Part shown: positions 1 through 8,305 of the stretch, one piece after another
Numbering within the stretch: position 1 is the stretch's first letter
Layout of the letters: the number at the start of each line of letters is the position of its first letter
From: an uncultured Flavobacteriaceae bacterium
GTDB taxonomy: Bacteria; Bacteroidota; Bacteroidia; Flavobacteriales; Flavobacteriaceae
Direction of reading: 5' to 3'
DNA: 10,554 bases
Assembly (NCBI GenBank): GCA_947311815.1
Contig: CAMZMA010000304.1
Span: forward strand, 1-10,554
The notes under the pieces: generated by a model
Told to the model about the DNA's origin: nothing
Database searches by the model: none
What the model saw: the letters and a program-made list of their open reading frames with translations, nothing else
Program-made: the position numbers and the translations under genes

Positions 1-1855
1 AATCTTCATTCGTAGGGCCATTTTTTATTAATAAATTTACTTGCTCAAGAGCCATTTCTTTTAGTTTATCAACGTTTTTTGGCCCACAAGGAAAAGAAAT
101 ATTAAATTGATACCAACCATAAGGGAATTTAGAAATAGAACCTCTAGCGCTTGTTGTATATACACCGCTTTCTTTTTCTCTTAAATTTTCTATTAATTTA
201 ATACCTAAAATTTCTCCTAAACTTTTAAAAGCCAAGGCTTCTTTTTTGTTGTAAATAGCTTCACCTTGATAGGTAATATCTACTTTACTTTTTGGGTCTT
301 TTCCTTTTTCAATAATTTTGGTATAAGAGCCGCTTAAAGGTCTGTAATCAGCTACTTTATAAGTTTCTTTGTTTTTTGTTGATGGAAGATTCGCTAAATA
401 CTTCATAGCATACATTCCTAATTTTCTTTCATTTACATTTCCAACAAAATAGAAGTGAAAATCGCCTGCGTTTGCAAAACGTTCTTTGTATTTTTTGTAG
501 GCTAAATTATAGTCGGCTTTGTCATAAGTTTCTGGGGTAGGAAATCCTAAGTAACGTGGATTTTTAGCATTCATAAAATCGCCCATTTCTTTCATATAAT
601 AAAAATTTGGGTTAGACAATAAGTTACCTAAAAAACTTTTTTGCTTATTAATAAATGATGTAAAGGCTTTATCATCTTTATTTAACGCTGTAAAATATAA
701 ATGAATTAATTGAAACATTTCTTCCATGTCTTTTGGTGTAGTAGAACCATTAAATCCTTCGCTATAAGTTTTAATAAAAGGATTTACACGAACAATTTTA
801 CCAGACAACATTTTTCGTAAATCGTTTTTACCAAAACCATTTACACCAGCTTCTGGTAACGCTCTGTTTGCAAAAGCAGTGGCTTTGTAATCTTCTAAAG
901 AATATAAAGATGTACCGCCATAACTATATGCTGTAAATAAAATTTCATCATTTTTAAAATCTGTTTTTTTATAGGTAACAGTTGCTCCGTTACTTAAAAC
1001 AAAGGTTTTTGTACCTAAGTCATCATTTTTTGTAAAACTAACAATTTTACCCATTGCTGGTAACTTGGTGATTAAAGAATTTGCAACAGCTTTATCTTCA
1101 TAAGGTTTTATAACTGCTTTTTTAACAGTATTTAAAACGTCTAATACTTGTTGTTCTGTTACTTTTTTGAGGTCTTTTTTTTCTGGACCAGTTAGTAAAA
1201 TCACTCTATTGTCATCATGTAAATATTTTTGAATTACGTTATTTACACTTGTTAATTGAATGGTGGGTAGCATTGTTTTGTATGCGTTAAATTCCCATTC
1301 GATACTTGGTATAGGTTCTTGTTCTAAGAAATTTCGTACATATTGCCCAATAATTCGTTTAGATTGAGTTTTGTCTTTGTTTTTAAAAAACTTTTCCATT
1401 CTAGAGAGTAAACTTTTTTTAGCTCTATCTAATTCTCCTTGAGTAAAACCGTATTTTTTAACACGCTCATTTTCTGTAACCAATGCTTTTAAACCTGCTA
1501 ATTGCCCTGTTGCACTCGTCATAGCAACAGATTGATAAGCCGCTTTGGTTCTTGCCCAAGTGCTACCATGATAACTATAACCATATACAAAAGGGGGCTT
1601 TTCGCTATTACGTAAATCACCTAAACGATTGTTTATCATTTGTGTAAATAAAGATTTTACGAGTGAATTTTTATAATCATTTACAGTTACTTCTGGCTGA
1701 ATATTATCGAAATCTTTATAATAAACCTTAACTTGAGCAAAAGCAGATTCTTTATCAGTTTCTATGGCTATTAAAGTTTCTTTATGGTTTTTTAAGTGGG
1801 TAACTTCTCTTTTTGTGGGGTTTTTACTAGCAGGAATTCTTCCAAAATGAGTTTT
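1..1855 (-). pseudogene. M16 zinc peptidase, C-terminal part, out of frame with its N-terminus and cut by the left edge
   Basis: This frame is free of stop codons from about 1864 down to the window edge (about 618 codons) and continues the M16 peptidase that starts at 2615. Just after the break it reads KTHFGRIPASKNPTKREV, the usual end of the first M16 lobe. It then runs through the second lobe and the C-terminal repeats, for example GDFHFYFVGNVN around 431-464 and LREKESGVYTTSARGS around 137-184. The later lobes of this family carry no zinc motif and help form the chamber that encloses the substrate. The first in-frame ATG is at 1639, well inside the fold, so independent translation is unlikely. 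The long intact frame with no further damage suggests either a very recent mutation or an assembly error. By comparison with homologues of about 930-950 residues, roughly 60-70 residues lie beyond the left edge. Confidence 0.8.
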
Positions 1856-2615
1856 AATATTTATCTACATCAACATCACCTACAGCAACTACGGCCATTA
1901 AATCGGGTCTGTACCATTCTTTGTAAAATCGTCTGATACTTTCGTAATTAAATGTTTCTAAGTTTTTTTTAGTACCAATTGGCAATCTTTCAGAATATTT
2001 TGAACCGTACAATACTTTTGGTAAATATTTTTGCATCATTCTGTCTTCGGCACTTTTTCTAAGTCTAAGCTCTTCTAAAACTACACCTCTTTCATCATCA
2101 ATATCTTTACCAAGTAATAACGCGTTATGCGCCCAATCTTCTAAAATTTGAAATCCTTTTTCTAATTTTTCATCATTATCACTCGGAATAGGAAGTATGT
2201 AAACGGTTTCATCAAAACCAGTGTAGGCGTTTAAATGCGCTCCGAATTTTACACCAATAGATTGTAAATAATCTACCAATTCGTTTTTCTTAAAATTTTT
2301 AGTTCCATTAAAATTCATGTGCTCTATAAAATGAGCTAAACCACGTTGGTCCTCTTTTTCTAAAATAGAACCTGCATTTACTACCAAACGGAGTTCTACT
2401 TTATTTGCAGGTTTACCATTGTTTTTAATGTAATAGGTGAGCCCGTTAGAGAGTTTTCCTATTCGCACTGAAGGATCTGTAGGAATTCTAGTGCTTGTAA
2501 CTTTTTCTTTTACAATTTTTTTTGCTTTTGTATTATTAGAGGTAACTGTTTTTTTTGCTGAATCGCAAGAAACATACAATAAACCCACCAATAATAGAGG
2601 TAAGATTTTTTTCAT
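1854..2615 (-). CDS. M16 (pitrilysin/PqqL-like) zinc peptidase lipoprotein, N-terminal catalytic part, ended by a frameshift
   Basis: 253 residues are readable before a premature TAA. The N-terminus MKKILPLLLVGLLYVSC is a lipoprotein-type signal with the probable lipidated cysteine at 17, so the product is likely anchored in the envelope facing the periplasm. The M16 domain begins near residue 50 (RIGKLSNGLTYYI). It carries the inverted zinc motif HFIEH at 95-99 (ligands H95 and H99, catalytic E98). The third ligand is E182 in ERGVVLEE, aligned by the E-x6-E spacing of pitrilysin. These enzymes degrade peptides or partly unfolded proteins; the substrate here is unknown. Translation stops after GDVDVDKY, where relatives continue with about four residues (E-x-x-I) into KTHFG, found here in another frame. 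All zinc ligands are in this part, but without the other lobes the product would probably be inactive. No Shine-Dalgarno sequence precedes the ATG, as is usual in Bacteroidota. Confidence 0.88.
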   Translation of the reverse strand: MKKILPLLLVGLLYVSCDSAKKTVTSNNTKAKKIVKEKVTSTRIPTDPSVRIGKLSNGLTYYIKNNGKPANKVELRLVVNAGSILEKEDQRGLAHFIEHMNFNGTKNFKKNELVDYLQSIGVKFGAHLNAYTGFDETVYILPIPSDNDEKLEKGFQILEDWAHNALLLGKDIDDERGVVLEELRLRKSAEDRMMQKYLPKVLYGSKYSERLPIGTKKNLETFNYESIRRFYKEWYRPDLMAVVAVGDVDVDKY

Positions 2616-2670
2616 AACTATTAGTTTTTAGAATGATGCCTCTAATATAGTAAAAACTAATTTATTAGTT
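2616..2670. promoter_or_regulatory. Leader of the M16 gene with two related AACTA/TAGTT palindromes
   Basis: The 5' region of the peptidase gene holds AACTAATTTATTAGTT (2655-2670, 7-base arms around TT) and AACTATTAGTT (2616-2626, 5-base arms around T) directly against the start codon. Their centres lie about 41-42 bases apart, roughly four helical turns. A partial -7 element, TATATTAG on the minus strand, lies between them. They could be paired operator half-sites, but short palindromes arise easily in sequence this AT-rich, so this is only a suggestion. Confidence 0.22.
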
Positions 2671-2691
2671 GAATGTTTTGCAAGAAAAATG

Positions 2692-2715
2692 AAAGCCCTC
2701 AATTTTGAGGGCTTT
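2692..2715 (-). terminator. Rho-independent terminator of yidC
   Basis: A 9-bp stem AAAGCCCTC / GAGGGCTTT (2692-2700 with 2707-2715) surrounds a six-base loop whose outer bases can also pair. Read on the minus strand it begins 25 bases after the yidC stop and is followed by a T-rich stretch (TTTCATTTTTCTTG, counting the last stem bases). This ends the yidC transcript and separates it from the M16 gene. Confidence 0.85.
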
Positions 2716-2740
2716 ATATATGGTATTAAAAAAGAAAATA

Positions 2741-4621
2741 CTAGCGTTTCTTTTTTTGTTGTGCTTGTTGGTCTTGTGCTTGTTTCATAGCATCGTCTAA
2801 ACGTTGTCTAAACTTGCTTTTCTTTTTCTCAGGACGTTTCTTGTTTTCTTCAATTTGAGCGTGAATTTTAGCTTCGTCAATTACATAATTCTTAATTACC
2901 AACATAATAACGATGGTTAATAAGTTAGAAACAAAGTAATACAAACTTAAACTACTTGCGTAATTGTTAAAGAAAAACAGCATCATAATAGGAGAGAAGT
3001 AAATCATATACTTCATCATTTGTGTCATATCTGGCATTCCTTCTTGTGTAGGTGCTTGCATGTTTGCTTGCTGACTTTGGTTCATTTTCATATAAAAGAA
3101 AATAGCTACCGAAGCCAAAATAGGAAACAAACTAACGTGATCTCCATAAAATGGAATTTTAAATGGTAATTGATAAACAGCATCATATGATGATAAATCA
3201 CTTGCCCATAAAAAGCTTTTTTGACGTAAATCTATATTTGATGGAAAAAATCGAAACAACGCAAAGAAAATAGGCATTTGTAACAATGCAGGTATGCAAC
3301 CAGACATCATGCTTACACCAGCTTTACGCTGTATTGCCATGGTTTCTTGTTGACGCTTCATTGCGTTTTCTTTACCAGGATACTTTTCGTTCAAGGCAGT
3401 TAATTCGGGTCTAATTACCTTCATTTTTGCACTCGATAAATACGATTTATAGACCAACGGAGACATAATGATTCTTACTACAATAGTCATTAAAATAATC
3501 ATCAATCCGTAGTTAGACATCCAACCGTGTAGCAATCCAAAAATAGGAATGAATACATTTCTATTAATAAAGCCGAAGATACCCCAACCTAAATCTACAA
3601 TTTCTTCTAAATCCTCTCCTTCGTATTTTTTTAATATTTTATAATCGTTTGGTCCGTAATACCAACTCATAGTATAATCTAACTCACCGTTTGTTAAAGA
3701 TAACGGAGCTTTTAACCCAAAATCTTTGGTAAAAGTAGTGTTAGTTTCATCGTTTTTCATCAAATCTGTTGATGATAATGTGATGTTGTCTAGCGGTTTA
3801 TCAGCAATTAAAATCGAACTAAAAAAGTGTTGTTTAAAACCAGCCCAATGCAATTGGTTTACCACTTCATTATCACCACCAATGGATAAATAATCTACTT
3901 CATCATCAAATTTATAATACGTAGTGGTGTACATATTTTCGGTTTTCATGCTTTTTTCATGACGATAACCTTTTAAATTCCAATCTAAATGTATAGGATT
4001 AGAAGCATTGATTACATTACTTAAGCCTTGAGAACGGATAGAAAAACCAACTCTATAATCATCTGGTTTCATTTCGTATCGATACTCTAAAAACTGAGAA
4101 TCAGATACTTTTAATTTCATAGAAAGCACATCGTTATTGTTGTTGCTCGAAGTGCTTGCTTCAAAATACAAATCTTTGGTATTTAAAATACGATGATCAG
4201 TTGTACCAAAATTGATGTTAAAAGACGCATTTTTGTCTTTAATCATGTACAAAGGAAGCGAATCATACGTTTTATAATTTTTAACTAAGGCTTCAATAAT
4301 TTGCCCACCTTTGTTATCAATAGTTAATTTTAAAACGCTGTTTTCTAGCACAGTAGTGCCTTCTTTCCCCATAATGGCGCTTTGTGCAAAAGCACCCAAC
4401 TTGTTTTTTACAGCAATTTGTTGTAAAGAATCGTTGGTAATTACAGGCGCAATTGTAGTAGCGTTTGTGGGTGTTTTTTGTACAGAATCTGCAACTTGCT
4501 CGGTAGTTTGCTGTTTTAATTCGGCTTCTGTAGGTTTGTTGGTGTACATATACCAAAGTAAAATAGCACCTAATAAAAGCATTCCTATAAACGAATTTTT
4601 ATCAAAAGTTTTTTCTTCCAT
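2741..4621 (-). CDS. yidC: YidC/Oxa1 membrane protein insertase
   Basis: This inner-membrane insertase helps membrane proteins enter and fold in the bilayer, alone or with SecYEG. The 626-residue product has the Gram-negative layout. An N-terminal membrane anchor (about 11-27, FIGMLLLGAILLWYMY) is followed by a low-complexity linker (30-80) and a large periplasmic beta domain (about 90-325). The conserved five-helix core begins near 350. It contains the hydrophilic-groove arginine R383 in TIVVRIIMSPL, the cytoplasmic helical hairpin (about 391-438, SSAKMKVIRPELTALNEKYP), and helices near 443-460, 495-512 and 536-578. The tail (about 584-626) is strongly basic and ends QQKKKR, as is common in Bacteroidota, and probably contacts ribosomes. 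The start MEEKTFDKNS fits homologues. It lies 375 bp downstream of pyrG, with its own promoter and terminator. Nothing appears broken. Confidence 0.97.
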   Translation of the reverse strand: MEEKTFDKNSFIGMLLLGAILLWYMYTNKPTEAELKQQTTEQVADSVQKTPTNATTIAPVITNDSLQQIAVKNKLGAFAQSAIMGKEGTTVLENSVLKLTIDNKGGQIIEALVKNYKTYDSLPLYMIKDKNASFNINFGTTDHRILNTKDLYFEASTSSNNNNDVLSMKLKVSDSQFLEYRYEMKPDDYRVGFSIRSQGLSNVINASNPIHLDWNLKGYRHEKSMKTENMYTTTYYKFDDEVDYLSIGGDNEVVNQLHWAGFKQHFFSSILIADKPLDNITLSSTDLMKNDETNTTFTKDFGLKAPLSLTNGELDYTMSWYYGPNDYKILKKYEGEDLEEIVDLGWGIFGFINRNVFIPIFGLLHGWMSNYGLMIILMTIVVRIIMSPLVYKSYLSSAKMKVIRPELTALNEKYPGKENAMKRQQETMAIQRKAGVSMMSGCIPALLQMPIFFALFRFFPSNIDLRQKSFLWASDLSSYDAVYQLPFKIPFYGDHVSLFPILASVAIFFYMKMNQSQQANMQAPTQEGMPDMTQMMKYMIYFSPIMMLFFFNNYASSLSLYYFVSNLLTIVIMLVIKNYVIDEAKIHAQIEENKKRPEKKKSKFRQRLDDAMKQAQDQQAQQKKKR

Positions 4622-4676
4622 TGTGTTTGTTTAGTGTCAAAATGTCGTTTTTCTCAAATCTCTTAGAAAAACCCGA

Positions 4677-4684
4677 CAAATGTA
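4677..4684 (-). promoter_or_regulatory. Probable yidC promoter, -7 element TACATTTG
   Basis: On the minus strand TACATTTG matches the Bacteroidota -7 consensus TAnnTTTG exactly. A weak -33 match (GTTA, 4704-4707) lies 19 bases upstream. Transcription would start near 4670, giving a leader of about 50 bases before the yidC ATG at 4621. I see nothing recognisable between this region and the repeat at 4783. Confidence 0.6.
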
Positions 4685-4782
4685 GTAAAATCGAGGTGTA
4701 TTTTAACGATTTTGTGTAAATTAATTCTATTGATGTTTGTAGCTCAAACAGTGTTCCAAAATTACTAGTTTTAAAATGTTTT

Positions 4783-4865
4783 GGGCGTTTCCCTTCGGGT
4801 CGGGCTTTACGTTGCAAGTCCTCGTTCGTTCCTCACTGTGGGCTTTTCACTGCAATCCCTAACGC
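4783..4865. repeat. GC-rich REP-like intergenic element of a flavobacterial type
   Basis: An 83-bp block, much richer in G and C than its surroundings, begins GGGCGTTTCCCTTCGGGTCG and ends TGCAATCCCTAACGC. It contains a small hairpin (CCCTTCGGG, 4791-4799), complementary ends (GCGTT at 4785-4789 with AACGC at 4861-4865) and related internal words (GCAAGTCCT and GCAATCCCT). I recall very similar elements, with these two conserved ends and a variable middle, scattered between genes in many Flavobacteriaceae. That resemblance is from memory. No coding role is seen; the short open frame across it (4602-4817, minus) looks accidental. Confidence 0.6.
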
Positions 4866-4900
4866 AGAGGTAGTTTTGTGTTTAATAATTAAAAAATTAA

Positions 4901-4994
4901 ACAAACTGGTAACTGAGCGTAGTCGAAGTTACTGATAAACATCTAAACAACTCGACAAACTGGTAACTTCGACTACGCTCAGTTACCGATAAAC
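4901..4994. repeat. Two tandem 54-bp-period units with the core inverted in one
   Basis: Unit 1 (4901-4940) and unit 2 (4955-4994) share the same outer flanks in direct orientation, ACAAACTG on the left and GATAAAC on the right, at exactly 54-bp spacing. Inside, both have the arms GTAACT and AGTTAC. The 12-bp core is GAGCGTAGTCGA in unit 1 and its exact reverse complement, TCGACTACGCTC, in unit 2. The core belongs to a CTGAGCGTAGTCGAAG-type repeat that I recall as widespread in Bacteroidota and other phyla; a diverged copy lies after dnaK at 8424-8440. The array ends two bases from the pyrG stop codon. Confidence 0.85.
4909..4986 (-). terminator. Possible pyrG transcript-end hairpin formed by the inverted cores
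   Basis: Bases 4909-4932 and 4963-4986 are perfect reverse complements (24 bp) separated by 30 bases. The pyrG mRNA could therefore form a long stable stem starting about 10 bases after the stop codon. A T-rich stretch (about 4881-4905) follows on the minus strand. It could stop transcription or protect the 3' end; the long loop makes it unlike a classic intrinsic terminator. Confidence 0.45.
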
Positions 4995-4996
4995 AA

Positions 4997-6607
4997 TTAA
5001 ACCGATTGCTCTAACGCCGCTTTTACAAAACTTACAAATAGCGGATGCGGATTTAACACCGTACTTTTATATTCTGGATGATATTGTACGCCTACAAACC
5101 AAGGATGATTCGGTAGCTCAATAATTTCTACCAAACCTGTATCAGGATTCACACCTGTAGCTTTTAATCCTGCTTTGGTAAGCGCATCAAAATACTGATT
5201 GTTAAACTCGTATCTGTGTCGGTGTCGTTCGCTAATCATAGCGGTTTTATAGGCATCAAACACTTTCGAGTTTTTGTCTAATTTACAATCCCAAGCACCT
5301 AAACGCATTGTACCTCCTTTATCGGTAATGGTTTTTTGTTCTTCCATTAAATCGATAACAGGATTCTTGGTTTTTAAATCCATTTCGGTAGAATTGGCGG
5401 CTGCCAATCCTAAAACATTTCTTGCATATTCAATCACTGCCATTTGCATTCCTAAACAAATACCCAAAAACGGAATATTTTGTTCTCTGGCGTATTGTAC
5501 GGCTTTAATTTTTCCTTCAATTCCGCGTTCGCCAAATCCAGGAGCAACTAAAATTCCGTTAACGCCTTTTAATTTTCCGAGTACGTTTTCTGGTGTTAAT
5601 TCTTCGGAGTGTATCCAACGCACTTTTACTTTGGTTTCGTTGGTAGCACCAGCGTGTATAAAGGCTTCGGTAATTGATTTGTACGAATCGTGCAACTCTA
5701 CATATTTACCAATTAAGGCAATTTCTATGGTAGATTTTGGGTTTTTATGTTTGCGTAAAAATTGGTTCCAAGCAATCAGTTTTGGTTGTTTTTCTGATGA
5801 TAATTGTAGTTTTTCTAGCACTACACGGTCTAAACCTTCATCAAACATTAAATTAGGTACATCGTAAATAGTTTCTGCATCAATAGATTGAATGACATCT
5901 TGGGTTTTTACGTTACAAAATAAGGCGAGTTTACGCTTTATATTGTCATTAATTTCGTGTTCGGTTCTACACACCAAAATATTAGGAGCAACACCACTTT
6001 GCATCAGCATTTTAACCGAATGTTGTGTGGGTTTTGTTTTTAATTCTCCTGCAGCAGCCAAATAAGGCACAAGCGTTAAATGGATAACAATGGCATTTTC
6101 TTGCCCTAATTCCCATTGTAATTGACGTACAGATTCTACATATGGTAACGATTCTATATCGCCAACCGTTCCGCCAATTTCGGTAATCACAATGTCAAAT
6201 TTTCCTGTTTTTCCTAAGCGTTGTATTCTGCGTTTAATTTCATCTGTAATATGCGGAATTACCTGTACCGTTTTTCCTAAAAATTCTCCTCTACGTTCTT
6301 TGTTAATTACTGATTGATAAATTCTACCCGTAGTTACGTTATTGGCTTGTGATGTTGGAATGTTTAAAAAACGCTCGTAATGACCTAAATCTAAATCGGT
6401 TTCTGCGCCATCATCCGTAACATAGCACTCGCCGTGTTCGTACGGATTTAGGGTTCCTGGATCTATATTAATGTAAGGATCTAATTTTTGAATGGTTACC
6501 GAGTAGCCTCTTTCTTGTAGTAATTTAGCCAAAGAAGCGGCTATAATTCCTTTTCCTAATGATGATGTTACGCCTCCTGTTACAAAAACGTATTTAGTGT
6601 TGTGCAT
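4997..6607 (-). CDS. pyrG: CTP synthase (UTP--ammonia/glutamine ligase)
   Basis: PyrG makes CTP from UTP, ATP and glutamine, the last step of pyrimidine nucleotide synthesis, in the cytoplasm. The 536-residue length is normal. The synthetase domain (about 1-270) has the P-loop-like GGVTSSLGKG at 11-20, the UTP/ATP-binding stretch KLDPYINIDPGTLNPYEHGE at 41-60 and ITEIGGTVGDIES at 141-153. The class I glutaminase domain (about 295-536) has APGFGERG at 355-362 and nucleophile C384 in GICLGMQ. The rest of the catalytic triad is H510 and E512 in QYHPEYKS. All key residues are present. The start MHNTKYVFVTGGVTSSLGKG is the usual one. The gene has a strong promoter of its own at 6624-6654 and an unusual repeat immediately after its stop. 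I recall pyrG next to yidC in other Flavobacteriaceae. Confidence 0.98.
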   Translation of the reverse strand: MHNTKYVFVTGGVTSSLGKGIIAASLAKLLQERGYSVTIQKLDPYINIDPGTLNPYEHGECYVTDDGAETDLDLGHYERFLNIPTSQANNVTTGRIYQSVINKERRGEFLGKTVQVIPHITDEIKRRIQRLGKTGKFDIVITEIGGTVGDIESLPYVESVRQLQWELGQENAIVIHLTLVPYLAAAGELKTKPTQHSVKMLMQSGVAPNILVCRTEHEINDNIKRKLALFCNVKTQDVIQSIDAETIYDVPNLMFDEGLDRVVLEKLQLSSEKQPKLIAWNQFLRKHKNPKSTIEIALIGKYVELHDSYKSITEAFIHAGATNETKVKVRWIHSEELTPENVLGKLKGVNGILVAPGFGERGIEGKIKAVQYAREQNIPFLGICLGMQMAVIEYARNVLGLAAANSTEMDLKTKNPVIDLMEEQKTITDKGGTMRLGAWDCKLDKNSKVFDAYKTAMISERHRHRYEFNNQYFDALTKAGLKATGVNPDTGLVEIIELPNHPWFVGVQYHPEYKSTVLNPHPLFVSFVKAALEQSV

Positions 6608-6623
6608 TGTTATTTGGTTTGAG

Positions 6624-6654
6624 CAAAAGTACTAACTCTATATTTTGTGGCAAA
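6624..6654 (-). promoter_or_regulatory. pyrG promoter, TTTG-N19-TACTTTTG
   Basis: On the minus strand TTTG (6651-6654), 19 bases and TACTTTTG (6624-6631) form a textbook primary-sigma promoter of Bacteroidota. Transcription would begin near 6618, leaving a leader of only about 11 bases before the ATG at 6607. That is too short for a leader attenuator, so any CTP control would probably act elsewhere. Confidence 0.8.
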
Positions 6655-6687
6655 TAAAAAAGTGATTTGTTTTTTTAAGTGAAATTT

Positions 6688-6712
6688 TTCATTTTTATGG
6701 TTTAAAAATGAA
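6688..6712 (-). terminator. AT-rich hairpin after the barrel-protein gene, weak terminator candidate
   Basis: TTCATTTTTA (6688-6697) pairs with TAAAAATGAA (6703-6712) around a 5-base loop, three bases after the stop at 6715. The stem has few G or C bases, and on the minus strand it is followed by AAATTTCACTT rather than a T-run. Termination is possible but not convincing. Confidence 0.35.
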
Positions 6713-6714
6713 TT

Positions 6715-8253
6715 TTACCTTCCTGTAAGCAACCCGATTTGGTAACTCAATCCAAAATTAAAATATAAACTGCTTAAGCTACCGCCTCTAGCTTTTACGT
6801 AGCCAAATTCGTTTCTAAGACTTAATACGTCATTTAATTTGTAGTACAAACCTGTACTTGGTTTTACAATAAATCCTTGTCCTGTACTAATGTCTCCGCC
6901 ACCAGCTGCACCTGCTAATCCTTGTAAAAATACACTAATTTTATTGTTTTTAAAAGGACTAGATTTAAAACCTATACCAACAATACCTTCGGCATATGCA
7001 CCTGCATTTCCAAAATTTGCGAATGAGGTTTTTCCTGAAACATAAAAGTTTTTGTTTAAGAAAATAGTTGTTTGAAAAGAAAATAGGTATAAGTTTTCTG
7101 TAGGTTCTAGCATTCTTTTAGCTTGTAGGTAAACGTCTTCTGCTAAAATAATTTCGATTCCTTTTGTTGTAAAATCCCCTAAATTTTTATGGTCTGTTTT
7201 AATTCCTTGTTGATAAATGTAGTATTTTAAACCAACACCCAAGGTAGATGAAGTAAATGTTTTATCAGGACTCATTAAAAATCCTTTGTTGATAGATAAA
7301 AACGTACTCTCAAATAATTTTTGTTCAATAGAAATATCAGGATATATTAAGAAACCGCCACCTGTATCTGCACCTCCGCCACCGCCAGCACCTACACCAA
7401 ATTTTGTTAATACATTGGTGCGGTCTTTATTGAATGATAAATGATGTCCTGCACCAAATAAAATATCCATATAACCACCTCTAATACCGTGATAAGCACC
7501 GTCAACTTTGAAAAAAATAAACCAATGATTGTTCATGTAAGTATTGAGTTCAAAACCTGCTAACCGAATCGTTTTTCCTACCAAAGTAGTATTGTCCGTA
7601 AAATGTGATGCTCCAAAGGGGCTTAAGTTGTTTAAATGCATCATTAAAGACATCTTTTTTGCTGTTTGATTCCAGCCTGTTGCATATAAATCTTGAAAAG
7701 AGTAATTTTTTTCAATATCATTAAAATTGCTGTAATCAAAAGAAACAGGTATTTGAACACCAAGATGCAGTTGAAGTCCTTTAATAGCTCCTTTATCAAA
7801 AAAATTGATGTAACTAATTCCTGTTGCTACGGTAAATGATTTAAATTGATATTCTATATCAAAATGGGGTAATACAAAAGCGCCACCGCCATCAGGAGCA
7901 CTTGCGCCACCGCCAGCACCCAAATGAAAACCTGTGTCTAAAAACAAGTTGCTAGCAATGTTTATTTTTGTTCCAAGGTTTAAACCGAGTGTAAACAAAC
8001 CGCCTCTTTTTCCTGCAACAGCACCATAAAAACCAAACCCTCCGTAAATTTTAGGGGTAAGCCATAAATTATAATGAATGCCTGTTAAACTCATATTAAC
8101 TTCTGGGTTTCCATCAAGATCATCGGGCATTTTTGTTGATAAAAAATCGACTGCAATAAATCCTTTTTGCGTGTTTTTTTTAGGACGATATCCTTCTTGA
8201 CCAAAAAACCAAATAGTATTTAATAGGATGCATAAAAAGGTGATTTTTTTCAT
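6715..8253 (-). CDS. Outer-membrane beta-barrel-like protein with three glycine-rich modules, function unknown
   Basis: The 512-residue product has a signal peptide, with likely cleavage after FFGQ at residue 19. The rest alternates polar and hydrophobic residues, with many Gly, Tyr, Phe and Asn, and ends in strand-like LYFNFGLSYQIG, suggesting an outer-membrane beta barrel. Three modules of about 103 residues can be aligned by eye: 70-172, 245-347 and 403-506. Each has a glycine block followed by a similar strand: GAGGGASAPDGGGAFVLP (112-129), GAGGGGGADTGGGFLIYP (288-305) and GAAGGGDISTGQGFIVKP (448-465). Each module ends in a strand such as LGVGLKYYI. The linkers (about 173-244 and 348-402) are less glycine-rich and differ from each other. 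I do not recognise a named family. No partner gene is adjacent; dnaK upstream and pyrG downstream are separate units. It could be a porin-like or assembly protein, but nothing here shows a substrate. Confidence 0.85.
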   Translation of the reverse strand: MKKITFLCILLNTIWFFGQEGYRPKKNTQKGFIAVDFLSTKMPDDLDGNPEVNMSLTGIHYNLWLTPKIYGGFGFYGAVAGKRGGLFTLGLNLGTKINIASNLFLDTGFHLGAGGGASAPDGGGAFVLPHFDIEYQFKSFTVATGISYINFFDKGAIKGLQLHLGVQIPVSFDYSNFNDIEKNYSFQDLYATGWNQTAKKMSLMMHLNNLSPFGASHFTDNTTLVGKTIRLAGFELNTYMNNHWFIFFKVDGAYHGIRGGYMDILFGAGHHLSFNKDRTNVLTKFGVGAGGGGGADTGGGFLIYPDISIEQKLFESTFLSINKGFLMSPDKTFTSSTLGVGLKYYIYQQGIKTDHKNLGDFTTKGIEIILAEDVYLQAKRMLEPTENLYLFSFQTTIFLNKNFYVSGKTSFANFGNAGAYAEGIVGIGFKSSPFKNNKISVFLQGLAGAAGGGDISTGQGFIVKPSTGLYYKLNDVLSLRNEFGYVKARGGSLSSLYFNFGLSYQIGLLTGR

Positions 8254-8305
8254 AGATTTTTTTTAACATCAATGATAAAGTAAAGGTTTGTTTTAAGATT
8301 AAAAA

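Noticed and set aside
1854..1866. Programmed ribosomal frameshifting in the M16 gene
   Set aside because: There is no classic slippery heptamer or downstream structure, and shifting frame alone would still leave about four conserved residues missing.
4602..4817. 71-residue open frame on the minus strand upstream of yidC
   Set aside because: It spans the REP-like element and the yidC promoter, overlaps the yidC start and resembles no protein I know. It appears open by chance.
5274..5867. 197-residue plus-strand open frame inside pyrG
   Set aside because: It lies opposite a fully conserved pyrG sequence, and its composition is that of an antisense shadow.
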